This document shows, piece after piece, positions 8,880-18,373 of a DNA stretch of 64,000 nucleotides. The DNA comes from Bog-473 sp963755495 (lineage in GTDB: Bacteria; Actinomycetota; Acidimicrobiia; Acidimicrobiales; RAAP-2), in contig CAVWJS010000015.1 of the NCBI GenBank assembly GCA_963755495.1, positions 9,796 to 73,795 on the forward strand, written 5' to 3'. The position numbers were made by a program, and so were the translations under genes. The notes under the pieces are model-generated. The model saw only the letters and a list, made by a program, of their open reading frames with translations. It was not told the DNA's origin and did not search any database. Positions within the stretch are counted from its first letter, which is position 1; each line of letters starts with the position of its first letter.

Positions 8880-9859
8880 CGACCGAGCGACCGGGCGCTG
8901 GCTTCTTGAACCCAAGAACTTACACCCGCCAGCAGGTTGAGCAGATCGCGCTGCGCTACAGAACCTGGGGCCGATGGGGAGATGACGACGAGCTCGGAGC
9001 GGCGAACGCGGTTACTCCGGCCACGATCACCCACGCTGCGACCCTGGTTAGGCGCGGCAGCGTCTTCTCGCTGGGTTTGCCCATGGATGGCGCGGGCCCT
9101 CAGACCGGGCTGAACGGACGAGTCAACCCTCAGCACCTCATGTTGAAGGACGGCGGCGACATGCTGGCCGCCGTCCCTGTGCCCGGCGAGCTGCGCGCCA
9201 CTGACGATGCTGTCTACATGCCGCTGCAGTCCTCGACCCAGTGGGACGCCCTCTGCCATATCTTCTACGAGCGCCAGACCTACAACGGTCGTGGACCCGA
9301 GAGCGTGGACAGCCTCGGAGCGCACCACAACAGCATCACCAACTTGCGCGATCGAGCGGTGGGTCGTGGGGTGCTCCTCGATATTCCCCGCTGGCTCGGT
9401 AGGCCGTGGCTCGAGGCTGGCGAAGCGATCCAAGCGGAGCATCTCGAGGGATGCGCGCAGGCGCAGGGCATCGAAGTGGGGGAGGGGGACTTCGTCGTGG
9501 TGCGCACCGGCCAGATCGCCGGCTGTCGGGCTGCGGGTGGGTGGGGGGACTACGCCGCCGGGCCGGCCCCGGGGCTCGGGGTGAGCGCTGCGGACTTCCT
9601 CTGCCCGCGCCAGGTGACCGCCGTGGCAACCGACACCTGGGGGATCGAGGCGCTCCCCTACGAATGCCGCGACGTACGTGCACCACTCCACGTCGTGCTC
9701 TTGGTCAACGCCGGTATCTACATCGGCGAGATGTGGGACCTCGAGGCGCTGGCCGAGGATTGCGCCGCTGATGGTGTCTACGAGTTCCTTCTCGTGGCGG
9801 CGCCACTCACCATCACTGGAGCGGTCGGATCTCCCCTCAATCCGCTGGCCATCAAATGA
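8876..9859 (+). CDS. Cyclase-family (kynurenine formamidase-like) hydrolase
   Basis: A 327-residue protein of the cyclase/formamidase family (PF04199 type), recognised by the metal-site signature QWDALCHIFY near residue 122 and by GVLLDIPRW and a GDFVVVRTG strand. These metal-dependent enzymes hydrolyse amides, lactones or cyclic esters. The ATG at 8876 overlaps the upstream stop. Following a Baeyer-Villiger-type enzyme, hydrolysis of the resulting lactone is an attractive but unproven role. Confidence 0.82.
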   Translation: MTTERPGAGFLNPRTYTRQQVEQIALRYRTWGRWGDDDELGAANAVTPATITHAATLVRRGSVFSLGLPMDGAGPQTGLNGRVNPQHLMLKDGGDMLAAVPVPGELRATDDAVYMPLQSSTQWDALCHIFYERQTYNGRGPESVDSLGAHHNSITNLRDRAVGRGVLLDIPRWLGRPWLEAGEAIQAEHLEGCAQAQGIEVGEGDFVVVRTGQIAGCRAAGGWGDYAAGPAPGLGVSAADFLCPRQVTAVATDTWGIEALPYECRDVRAPLHVVLLVNAGIYIGEMWDLEALAEDCAADGVYEFLLVAAPLTITGAVGSPLNPLAIK

Positions 9860-11553
9860 GCGCTACACCGAGCGACCCTTATGGAGACCTGACGGCGCCC
9901 GACGGTCCGTACCCGCTGACCGAGGCCATCGTCGACGGCCGGCCCCTGACGGTGTTCAATCGATCTCCGTTCACTCTGGCCGAAGCTTTCCTGGCCACGC
10001 GGGACTACGGCGATGCCGAAGCGCTGGTGTACCGGGATGAGCGTTACACCTACGCGCAGCAGTGGAGCCTCGTCATGCGCCTGGCCCGCCAGCTGCGCGA
10101 GAGGTATCGGCTGGTCAAAGGTGACCGGGTTGTGGTGAGCATGCGAAACTTCCCGGAGTGGTCGTTTGTGCTCTGGGCGGTCGAGTTGCTCGGCGGGGTC
10201 GTCGTGCCATTGAACGCGTGGTTGACGGGGTCGGAACTCACCACGCTGATCGCCGACAGCGATCCGGCCGTGATCATCGCCGACCAGGAGCGCATCGTTC
10301 GTCTCGCCGAATTCCCCGAGGCCCTGGCCGGCGCCCGCGGTGTGCTCCAGGTGAGAGGCGACATCCGTCCGGGCATCACCGATCTGGCCGAGCTCCTGGC
10401 CGACGGCTTGGACGACTCGGACGTCGAGCCTGCAGCGATCGCACCGGACGAGACGGCAACCATCTTGTATACGTCGGGCACCACCGGAAAGGCGAAGGGC
10501 GTTATCGGCACCCATCGTAACCACGTGTCGACCATTCTGGTCATGCGGCTGCGAGCTCAGGCGATTCGCCAGCGGCGTGCTGCAGCGGGGATCTCCGAAA
10601 CGGCGACGCCAGTTGGCACGACGTTGGTCACGAATCCCATTTTTCACATCGCCGCGTTCACCGCGCTGACGTCGAATGTCTTCGCAGGGCGACGAGTCGT
10701 TCTCATGTACAAATGGGACGCACCGGAGGCTATGCGCCTGATTGAGCACGAACAGGTGTCCGAGCTGTCCGGTCCACCGCTGGTCGTCCGCGAGCTGGTC
10801 GACCTCGCTGCTGAGGGTGGGCACGACACCTCGAGTCTCGTGGCACTGGTCAACGGAGCGGCGTTGGCGCCCCCCCAGCTGATCCGCGACATCGGTACCG
10901 TATTCGAGGGCCGCGTCAGCCCGGGCACCGGCTACGGCTCGACCGAGACCACCGGGGTCGTGGTCACCATTACGGGCCAGACCTACCTCGACCGTCCAAC
11001 CAGCGTGGGCCAGCCGCTGCCGACCGTCGAGATCAGGGTGCGCGACGAGAGCAGCGGGGAACTCGTCGGGCGTAGTGGGCTCGGCGAGCTGGAGATCCGC
11101 GGTCCCCAGGTGACACCGGGCTACTACGGCGACCCAGCAGCGACGGCTGAGTCCTTCCTCGACGGCTGGTACCGCACCGGGGACCGGGTGCGGATCGATG
11201 ACGACGGGTTTGTCCACCTCGTCGGTCGCCTGAAGGACATTGTCATCCGAGGTGGAGAGAACGTGTACTGCCCGGAGGTCGAATCCGCTCTGGAGGGACA
11301 TCCCGAGGTGGTGGAGGCAGCCGTCATCGGGCTCCCGCACTCGATGCTCGGTGAGGAGGTCGCCGCGGTGGTTCGACTGCGGCCCGGGGCGACTGCGGAC
11401 GAAAAGCAGTTGATCGCCTACGTTGCTGAGCATCTTGCCCCCTTCAAGGTGCCGGCAACGATCACCTTCACGGAGGAGCCGTTGCCGCGGACGGCGACGG
11501 GCAAAGTGGTCAAAGCCGACCTCAGGGCTGCGTACGGCGCGGTCGTGTCGTGA
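9856..11553 (+). CDS. AMP-dependent acyl-CoA synthetase
   Basis: A 565-residue class I adenylate-forming ligase with ILYTSGTTGKAKGV, YGSTETTG, GWYRTGDR, GRLKDIVIRGGENVYCPEVE and the terminal lysine in TATGKVVK. It differs in length and detail from the ligase at 4834, so the pathway probably has two separate activation steps, for example before and after ring opening. The start overlaps the cyclase stop. Confidence 0.88.
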   Translation: MSATPSDPYGDLTAPDGPYPLTEAIVDGRPLTVFNRSPFTLAEAFLATRDYGDAEALVYRDERYTYAQQWSLVMRLARQLRERYRLVKGDRVVVSMRNFPEWSFVLWAVELLGGVVVPLNAWLTGSELTTLIADSDPAVIIADQERIVRLAEFPEALAGARGVLQVRGDIRPGITDLAELLADGLDDSDVEPAAIAPDETATILYTSGTTGKAKGVIGTHRNHVSTILVMRLRAQAIRQRRAAAGISETATPVGTTLVTNPIFHIAAFTALTSNVFAGRRVVLMYKWDAPEAMRLIEHEQVSELSGPPLVVRELVDLAAEGGHDTSSLVALVNGAALAPPQLIRDIGTVFEGRVSPGTGYGSTETTGVVVTITGQTYLDRPTSVGQPLPTVEIRVRDESSGELVGRSGLGELEIRGPQVTPGYYGDPAATAESFLDGWYRTGDRVRIDDDGFVHLVGRLKDIVIRGGENVYCPEVESALEGHPEVVEAAVIGLPHSMLGEEVAAVVRLRPGATADEKQLIAYVAEHLAPFKVPATITFTEEPLPRTATGKVVKADLRAAYGAVVS

Positions 11554-11566
11554 CGCCAGGGTCACC

Positions 11567-12802
11567 GTGGATCTGACCTACCCAGCGGAAACCGAAGCCT
11601 TCCGTGTTCGGGTCAAGGAGTTCCTGGCCGAGCACCTCCCAGCCGGTTGGGCTGGGATGGGCGCTCTCGCGGAGGGCGAGCGCGAGGGCTTTGCCAAGCG
11701 CTGGCGTCAGACCCTGCTCGAGAATGGGCTGCTCGGTGTCACGGTCCCCTGCGAGTACGGGGGCGGCGGACTGAGCCACCTCGAACAAGCTGTGCTTACG
11801 GAGGAGTTCGTCCGAGCCGGGGTTCCGGTACTGCCGCTCCGCAACGACAACTTTGGTTTCAACCTCCTGGTTCCCACTCTGCTGCAATTCGGGACCGAGG
11901 CGCAGAAGAACTATTTCCTGCCGCGCACATTGAGCGGCGAGATCCGCTGGGCGCAGGGCTACTCCGAGCCTGACGCTGGTTCTGACCTCTTCAATGTGCG
12001 GACGAGGGGCGACATCGACGGTGTGAACATGGTGATCAACGGCCAAAAGGTCTGGCAAACGGCCGGGCTGACGGCCAACTGGCTGTTCACGGTCGTTCGT
12101 ACCGACCCCGACGCCGCGCGGAGTCGAGGACTGTCGTTCGTGCTCGTCCCGCTGGAGCAGCCCGGGATCGAGCGGCGCGGTATCCGCGACATGACCGGCA
12201 ATACCGAGCTCAGCGAGGTGTTCTTCACCGAGGCGGTGACACCGGTGTGCAACGTGGTCGGCGGCCTCAACAACGGCATGGTGGTCACCCTTGCCCTCCT
12301 CGGCTTCGAACGGGGCATCGGCGGGCTGGCCAATGCGGAAGCGTTCGCGATCGAGCTGCGCCGCCTCATTGAGTTGGCCCGCGCCCACGGTCGCTGCCAG
12401 GACGCTGAGGTGCGTCTTCGTATCGCCGGGTGCTACACCCGGATCCACACGTTGCGGTGCGTGGGACTGCGCGCCCTTTCGCTTCTTGCGCGCGGTGAGC
12501 CGCCGGGCCCGGAATCGTCGCTGACGAAGGTACTCACCGCCGAGTACCACCAGGAGTCCACCGAATTGGCCATGGACATCCTCGGCTGTGCGGGCCTCGT
12601 CCGCTCGGGCCCTGGCGCGCTCGAGATGTTGAAGGCCCAACCATTGGGTCTCGACGCGACTTCGTCGGCGGCCTGGATCGATGACTTCCTCAACGCTCGG
12701 GCGCGGACTATCTACGGGGGATCGAGCGAGATCCAACGCAACACGATCGGCGAGCAGATACTCGGATTGCCTCGCGAGCCACGTCCGGAGCGATCGCAGT
12801 GA
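11567..12802 (+). CDS. Acyl-CoA dehydrogenase
   Basis: About 411 residues with the acyl-CoA dehydrogenase three-domain pattern: N-terminal helices, a central YSEPDAGSD flavin-contact loop, and a C-terminal TIYGGSSEIQRN motif. The GTG at 11567, 13 bp after the ligase stop, starts the recognisable domain (MDLTYPAETEAF); a much earlier in-frame start lies inside the previous gene. It would introduce an alpha-beta double bond into a CoA thioester. Confidence 0.86.
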   Translation: MDLTYPAETEAFRVRVKEFLAEHLPAGWAGMGALAEGEREGFAKRWRQTLLENGLLGVTVPCEYGGGGLSHLEQAVLTEEFVRAGVPVLPLRNDNFGFNLLVPTLLQFGTEAQKNYFLPRTLSGEIRWAQGYSEPDAGSDLFNVRTRGDIDGVNMVINGQKVWQTAGLTANWLFTVVRTDPDAARSRGLSFVLVPLEQPGIERRGIRDMTGNTELSEVFFTEAVTPVCNVVGGLNNGMVVTLALLGFERGIGGLANAEAFAIELRRLIELARAHGRCQDAEVRLRIAGCYTRIHTLRCVGLRALSLLARGEPPGPESSLTKVLTAEYHQESTELAMDILGCAGLVRSGPGALEMLKAQPLGLDATSSAAWIDDFLNARARTIYGGSSEIQRNTIGEQILGLPREPRPERSQ

Positions 12803-12859
12803 GCACTCGGTGGCAAGTTCTCTGGGCGCGGGAGCGTCTCATCGAACGGAAGGAACGTC

Positions 12860-13816
12860 ATGTCTGCTGAGCCCCTCGAGTTTGCGGGTCGGGTTGCCGT
12901 GGTGACCGGTGCCGGTCGCGGCATCGGCCGCGCGCACGCAATGCTGCTCGCCGCTCGCCAGGCCACGGTGGTGGTCAACGACCTTGGCACGACGATGACG
13001 GGCGACGGCCAGGACCCCTCCTTGGCCGAAGCTGTTGTCGAAGAGATCACCGCCGCGGGCGGCAACGCGGCCTCCGATGCATCGGACGTCTCGACACCCG
13101 AGGGTGCACAGGCACTCATCGACCAGGCATTCGACACCTTCGGTCGCATCGACATCGTCGTGAACAACGCCGGCGTGTTCGCTGTCGACGAGTTCCCGGC
13201 CATGGAGCTGGCGGACATGCGCCGCCTGTGGGAGATCCACATCGGCGGCGGGTTCAACGTCACCCGAGCTGCGTGGCCGCACATGGCCGCAGCGAAGTAC
13301 GGCCGGGTCGTCTTCACCACTTCGACCAGTGCCCTCGGCGCAGCTGACACCGTGGCCTACTCCACGGCGAAAGCCGGCGTGTGGGGCCTCGGCCGAGCAC
13401 TGGCGCAGGTCGGTCAGCCTCTTGGCATCGTCGTCAACCTGGTGGCGCCTATGGCGATGACCCGGATGATGTCCGCCGGCCACGGCCGTTCGGAGACCCC
13501 GCCGGACGTCCCCGAACGATCCCCCATGCTCGTATCGCCTCTCGTGGCCTTGCTCTGCCACGAGTCGTGCCCGGTGACCGGGGAGGTGTTCGTCGCCGGC
13601 ATGCGTCGTCATTCGTGGCTCTCCATCAGCGAGACGGGGGGCTACGTCCACCCGAGCCTCGACGGCCTGACGCCGGAAGTCCTGCGTGACCACTGGGACG
13701 AAATCGCCGACACTGCGAATGGCGCTGTCGTGTCCGACACGACCGCGTGGATCGAACGTAATAGCCGGATAGTCGCAGCTACTCCGCTCGGGAGTGATCG
13801 GAAAGTAGGCACGTGA
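12860..13816 (+). CDS. SDR-family hydroxyacyl-CoA dehydrogenase-like oxidoreductase
   Basis: This 318-residue short-chain dehydrogenase has the cofactor motif TGAGRGIGR, the NNAG motif and the catalytic YSTAK. The long insert after the first helix (VVVNDLGTTMTGDGQDPS) resembles the SDR unit of peroxisomal multifunctional enzyme type 2 (HSD17B4), which oxidises 3-hydroxyacyl-CoAs. A GGAAGGAAC ribosome site precedes the ATG. It sits between acyl-CoA dehydrogenases, fitting a beta-oxidation role. Confidence 0.84.
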   Translation: MSAEPLEFAGRVAVVTGAGRGIGRAHAMLLAARQATVVVNDLGTTMTGDGQDPSLAEAVVEEITAAGGNAASDASDVSTPEGAQALIDQAFDTFGRIDIVVNNAGVFAVDEFPAMELADMRRLWEIHIGGGFNVTRAAWPHMAAAKYGRVVFTTSTSALGAADTVAYSTAKAGVWGLGRALAQVGQPLGIVVNLVAPMAMTRMMSAGHGRSETPPDVPERSPMLVSPLVALLCHESCPVTGEVFVAGMRRHSWLSISETGGYVHPSLDGLTPEVLRDHWDEIADTANGAVVSDTTAWIERNSRIVAATPLGSDRKVGT

Positions 13817-14952
13817 ACCCTGAGGCCGCGGGAGAAGAGCCCCTCATCCGGGACGGGATGAGGAAGTTCCTGGAATCGGAATCGCCTCTCACCCAGAGAA
13901 TCTCCATCTCCGCCGACCCGGTGCCTGACCTGCGATCGTTCTGGCGGGCTGGAGCGGCGCTCGGGATCACCTCGCTTCTCATCCCCGAGGAGTTCGGCGG
14001 CGTTCTGATGGAGCGGGGTGTCGCCTGCCTGGCCGTGGTGGCCGAGGAGATGGGACGGGTCGTCGCACCGGGCCCCTTGGTGGCCTGCAACGTGGTGGCC
14101 GACACGCTGGCCCGGTGCGGAACCGAGGCGCAACGCCAAGAGTGGCTTCCGCCAATCGCCACCGGGGACTGCATCGCCACCTGGGCCGTGGCGGAGGTCG
14201 CCGATCGCTGGTTGCCCCGACAGCCCTCCGCGCTGGTGAGCGCCCAGTCGGATGGCTGGACGCTCGAGGGCGTCAAGACGCCCGTCGAGGCCGGAGCTGA
14301 GGCTGATTTGCTCCTCGTCACGGCCGCAACGGAGCAAGGCGAGCCGGTCCAGCTGTTGGTACCCGCCACGACCGACGGTGTGGTGGTGGAGCCGCTCACC
14401 TCGCTCGACCTGGCTCGACCATTTGCCCGAATCACCTTCAACCAGGTCCACCTGCCGGCATCGGCCGTCGTTGGAGGGACGCGAGCTGCCGAGGCTCATT
14501 CCGTGCTCGATGTGGATCGCCAGATCGATCTGGCGCTTTGCCTCCAGGTGGCTGAGAGTTCGGCCATCATGGAGACTGCCTTCCAGATGACTGTCGACTA
14601 CCTCGAGGACCGCCGTGCCTTTGGGCGCACGGTGGCTTCATACCAGGCGATCAAGCATCGACTCGCGGACCACAAAGTGTGGTTGGAGGCTTCCCTCGGG
14701 ATCTCCACCGCGGTGGTCGAGGCACTGAGCGTCGAGGATCGGTCCTCCAGCCAATTGGCCAGCGCAGCCAAGGTCCATATCGGCGAGCAGTCGGTGACCA
14801 CGCTGTCGGACTGCTCCCAGCTTCTCGGCGGCATCTCGATGACCTGGGAGCACCCGCATCACGCCTTCTTTCGGCGAGTAACAGTCAACCGGTCGCTCTA
14901 CGGGTCGCCGGCCCACCATCGCGAGCGGTTGTGCCAGTTGGTTGGGCTGTGA
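13813..14952 (+). CDS. Acyl-CoA dehydrogenase, possible partner subunit
   Basis: A 379-residue acyl-CoA dehydrogenase homologue. The N-terminal domain and the C-terminal helical domain are present, but the usual YGG(T/S)xE segment near the C terminus is replaced by a sequence ending in NRSLYGSPAHHRERL. In actinobacterial steroid pathways, paired dehydrogenase genes form alpha2-beta2 enzymes in which each subunit carries part of the active site, and this protein resembles the smaller partner. The next gene is a full-motif dehydrogenase. It overlaps the SDR stop by GTGA. Confidence 0.8.
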   Translation: MNPEAAGEEPLIRDGMRKFLESESPLTQRISISADPVPDLRSFWRAGAALGITSLLIPEEFGGVLMERGVACLAVVAEEMGRVVAPGPLVACNVVADTLARCGTEAQRQEWLPPIATGDCIATWAVAEVADRWLPRQPSALVSAQSDGWTLEGVKTPVEAGAEADLLLVTAATEQGEPVQLLVPATTDGVVVEPLTSLDLARPFARITFNQVHLPASAVVGGTRAAEAHSVLDVDRQIDLALCLQVAESSAIMETAFQMTVDYLEDRRAFGRTVASYQAIKHRLADHKVWLEASLGISTAVVEALSVEDRSSSQLASAAKVHIGEQSVTTLSDCSQLLGGISMTWEHPHHAFFRRVTVNRSLYGSPAHHRERLCQLVGL

Positions 14953-14998
14953 CCCGCTGCGCCGAAGTTGCGGCCGACACCCTCGAGAAGGAGCTTCG

Positions 14999-16243
14999 AT
15001 GAGCACCGACGCCACCGCCATTGACGTCCAGTCCTTCCGTGAACGGGCGAGAGCTTGGATCACCCGCAACGTGCCGCGGGGCGAACAAGTGGACGGTCTC
15101 GAAGTCAGCGATGACCAGGCAAACGTGGTCGTGGCCGAGGCGCGTGCCATCCAGCGGCGCATCTTCGATGCTGGTTTCGCCGGCATCCGCTTCGACAAGC
15201 GGTACGGCGGCCAGGGCCTGACACGCGCCCACCAGGTCGCCTGGGCCGAGGCGGGAGCCGGTTATCAGTTGCCGGGCACCTTCAACGTCACCCACGGCAT
15301 CCTGGCTCCGACGCTGCTCGAGTTCGGCAGCGATGAGCAGAAGGATCGCCATATCCCGGCGATGCTGCGCGGCGACGAACTCTGGGTGCAGTTTCTCTCC
15401 GAGCCCAGCGGCGGTTCGGATCTCGCCGGCCTGCTTACCCGGGCCCAAAGAGATGGTGACATCTATCGCCTCAACGGATCGAAGGTCTGGACCACTGGTG
15501 CCCAACACTGCCAGTTCGGACTTATCCTCGTGCGCACGGACCTCGACGTACCCAAGCACCAGGGATTGTCGATGTTCATCGTCGCACCCGACATGGACGG
15601 GTTGAGCATCGTGCCGATCCGGCTGTCCACGGGGGCGTCCCAGTTCTGCCAGGAATTCTTCGACGACGTTGTCGTACCCGGTTCGAACCTGGTCGGTGCG
15701 GAGAACGACGGGTGGCGCGTCACGACTCGTTTGCTCTTCCACGAGCGGAATATGGTCGGAGCCAACAGCTACAACGACCACATTGGGCTCTCGACGGGCG
15801 AAGACCATGAGGACGACGACCTGGTGGCACTGGTTCGGCGACTTGGGTTGGACCACGACCCGGCAACCCGCCAGCTTGTGGGCGAAGGGATCGCCCTGGG
15901 GCTGTTGGTCCCGCCAACCATCCAACGGATCAACGCGCTGCTTCGTACCGGTGAAATGCAGGGTCCGGCCGCCGCCATCTTGAAGTTGCTCGGGTCGACG
16001 GTTGATCTGCGACGCGCCCACATCGGCATCGAGGTGGCCGGCAGCGAGGCGGTGGCCTGGGAGCCAGGCGATTCGTCCGATGGTATCGGGATGCATTGGT
16101 TGGCGGCCCGCATCCCTACGATTGCCGGGGGCAGCAGCGAGATCCAACTGAACCAGATCAGCGAACGGGTCCTTGATTTGCCCAGGGAGTACACCCCAGA
16201 CAGAGACGTCCCCTTCCGCCAGGTGCTCGGACAACGAACGTGA
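14999..16243 (+). CDS. Acyl-CoA dehydrogenase
   Basis: A 414-residue acyl-CoA dehydrogenase with FLSEPSGGSDLAG at the flavin-contact loop and IAGGSSEIQLNQISER at the C terminus. AAGGAGC before the ATG at 14999 supports this start. It likely pairs with the dehydrogenase at 13813 as a heteromeric enzyme. It is the last enzyme of the operon that begins with the TetR gene at 4172. Confidence 0.86.
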   Translation: MSTDATAIDVQSFRERARAWITRNVPRGEQVDGLEVSDDQANVVVAEARAIQRRIFDAGFAGIRFDKRYGGQGLTRAHQVAWAEAGAGYQLPGTFNVTHGILAPTLLEFGSDEQKDRHIPAMLRGDELWVQFLSEPSGGSDLAGLLTRAQRDGDIYRLNGSKVWTTGAQHCQFGLILVRTDLDVPKHQGLSMFIVAPDMDGLSIVPIRLSTGASQFCQEFFDDVVVPGSNLVGAENDGWRVTTRLLFHERNMVGANSYNDHIGLSTGEDHEDDDLVALVRRLGLDHDPATRQLVGEGIALGLLVPPTIQRINALLRTGEMQGPAAAILKLLGSTVDLRRAHIGIEVAGSEAVAWEPGDSSDGIGMHWLAARIPTIAGGSSEIQLNQISERVLDLPREYTPDRDVPFRQVLGQRT

Positions 16244-16309
16244 AAAGTGAGGCGCCGACGTTCGGTATCGGTTTGCTGGGGGAGTCCACGTCTTTGTAGG
16301 TTCGTCGCC

Positions 16310-16990
16310 ATGGAACCAGAGCGTTCTCGTCGAACGCAGGCTGAGCGACGACAAACATCGGAGCGAGCGCTGCTGGGTGCAGCGGCCGAGGTCATCGCGG
16401 AGCGTGGCATCGGCGGGGCCTCGTTTGCTGCCATCGGCGACCGTGCCGGAACCAGCAGAGGGCTCGCGAACCATCGCTTCGGATCTAAAGATGCCCTCGT
16501 GGCCAGAGTCGCGGCCGACGCTCAGGAGAGAGTGCTTGAAGCGATGGCGGATGCCACGCTGACCGAGGCAGGTCCCGGCCGAGATCCCATGTCCGGTTTA
16601 CAGCTCATCCGCGTTTGGGTTAACACTTATTTGGAGCTCTTCGAGCACCCAACCCCCGACCTAAGGGCGCTGATCGTGGTGTGGGGTGCCATATTCCCGT
16701 CGGAGTCGTCGCTCGACGGCATTCTCGAGGCGGACCGTCGGTCATATGCGGGGTGGACGACAAACATCAGAGAGGGGCAGAGGGACGGGTCGATACGGGA
16801 CGACGTCGACCCGTCCGCCTCGGCGGTTGTCCTGCATGGGCTCCTGCGCGGCGTGGCTGCCCTCATGTTGACCGAAGCCCAGCACACGGATATGACCAAG
16901 GTCCGGGATTCAGTCGACTCCTGGCTCGAGGGCGCCCTCGCCAGCGAGCCGGTGTCCCGTCTGCGGACGCTCGGGCGACAATCCAGCTGA
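16310..16990 (+). CDS. TetR-family regulator
   Basis: A 226-residue TetR-type regulator; the DNA-binding segment reads FAAIGDRAGTSRGLANHRFG after ERGIGGAS. It stands between the acyl-CoA operon and the amidohydrolase region and could control either. I start at the ATG at 16310; an in-frame upstream start at 16247 gives a non-conserved Arg-rich leader. A palindromic element lies 83 bp downstream of its stop, before the first amidohydrolase. Confidence 0.84.
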   Translation: MEPERSRRTQAERRQTSERALLGAAAEVIAERGIGGASFAAIGDRAGTSRGLANHRFGSKDALVARVAADAQERVLEAMADATLTEAGPGRDPMSGLQLIRVWVNTYLELFEHPTPDLRALIVVWGAIFPSESSLDGILEADRRSYAGWTTNIREGQRDGSIRDDVDPSASAVVLHGLLRGVAALMLTEAQHTDMTKVRDSVDSWLEGALASEPVSRLRTLGRQSS

Positions 16991-17072
16991 ACTGGCCTTT
17001 TGGGGCCTTCTGTCGCGGGCGATCGGGCGACGGCGTGGCTCTCGACAGCCGCATTACACTTGCTGTACAGTC

Positions 17073-17093
17073 GACCAATAAGTCAAGGATGCC
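17073..17093. promoter_or_regulatory. Candidate operator TGTACnnTCGnCnAnnAAGT, copy 1
   Basis: This element, beginning with the perfect 8-bp palindrome CTGTACAG (17073-17080), precedes the first amidohydrolase gene. A similar sequence with the same spacing of conserved bases starts at 23700, ahead of the ABC transporter genes. Shared control by the neighbouring TetR regulator is inferred only from position and similarity. Confidence 0.35.
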
Positions 17094-17126
17094 GTGACTC
17101 GAAGGCATCGGGGGAGCAGGCCAGCG

Positions 17127-18333
17127 ATGGGCGAATCGAAGCTGTTCGATGCGGACAACCACTACTGGGAGACGAGCGACGCCTTCACGCGTCACCGCGA
17201 CCCCAAGTTCGAAAGAGCGGGGTCTGCAGGTCGAAGGAGGTCGATGGCGTCATGCGCTACGTGCTCAACGGTGAGGTCTTTGCCTTCCTCCCCGGCCCGG
17301 CCGACCACCATCCGCGCCCGCTACCGGGTGCCTTCATGGACTACTTCAAGGGAGCTACGAGCCGTGACGTCTTCACCTCGAAGATGACCGAGCCGCTCGT
17401 CGGACCACCCGGAGTGGACCAACCGAGACGCCCGGCTCAAGGTGATGGACGACCAGGGTGTCGAAGGCACGTGGATGTTCCCCTCACAGGGCGTGGTGCT
17501 CGAGCCTTCGATGCACGCCGACCTCGAGGCGACGGTCGCCACCGTGCACGCCTTCAACCGCTGGATCGAAGAGGAGTGGGGCTTCGCCTACAAAGAGCGC
17601 ATCTTCGGGGTGCCCTTCCTCACGCTGTAGCGACCCCGACGAGGCGGTCAAGGAACTGCAGTGGTGCATCGACCACGGGGCCCGGGTGGCGTGCCTCCGC
17701 CACGGTGCCGCGGTGACCCGCGACGGCATCCGCTCGCCCGGCCGACCCATGTTCGACAAGTTCTGGGGGCTGATCCAGGAGGCCGGGGTCGTGCTTGACG
17801 CCGCACGACGGCGCCGACGCCACCTACGCCGGGCTCCCTAAGTTCCTCTCCGAGGCCTGGGGCGACGAGCACATGGGCGACCTGCGCCATGGCAACACCG
17901 ACGCACATGGGCGCGATGGGCACCTTCTCGGGCCTGCTCAAGAACCGGATCATCCACGACTTCGCCTATGTGATGACCGCCCACGGCCTCTTCGAGCGGT
18001 TCCCGCGGCTCAAGGTGGCCTTTATCGAGTTCGGCTGCGCCTGGGTGCCATCGCTCTTAGAGGCCCTCGAGTATCTCGGCCACGGGGGCACGTTCTCGAG
18101 CAACCCGAAGGACCAGTTCATCGAGCACTGCTGGGTGGCGCCGTTCGTCGAGCAGGACGTGGCCGAGTTGGCCCGGCACATCCCAGTCGAGCGGATTCTC
18201 TTCGGCTCGGACTGGCCCCATGGCGAGGGGTTCCCCGAGCCCAAGGACTTCCTCGACAACGTGGCCACGTTTCTCGGCTGCGGACCAGCGGCGGATCATG
18301 TACGAAAACGCCCGCGAACTCACGTTCACCTGA
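17127..18333 (+). pseudogene. Amidohydrolase-2 family protein, copy 1, broken by about seven +1 frameshifts
   Basis: Read across frames this is a near full-length homologue of the intact AH2 gene at 32373: LFDADNHYWETSDAFTRHRD at the start, RDARLKVMD, ELQWCIDHGARV, GLLKNRIIHDF, FGSDWPHGEG and ENARELTF at the end. The frame moves forward by one near 17213, 17235, 17399, 17628 (creating a stop), 17798, 17905 and 18271. Every change is a +1 insertion (or -2), yet codons between them remain conserved. This suggests either a very recently dead gene or uncorrected sequencing errors. It is followed directly by an equally broken AH3 gene. Confidence 0.8.
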
Positions 18334-18373
18334 GTCACGTTAGCTGACTCACCCCTTAACTGAAATCGGAGCC

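Noticed and set aside
9778..11565. 595-codon minus-strand open frame opposite the CoA ligase
   Set aside because: Composition is that of an antisense shadow of a high-GC gene; the plus strand has all ligase motifs.
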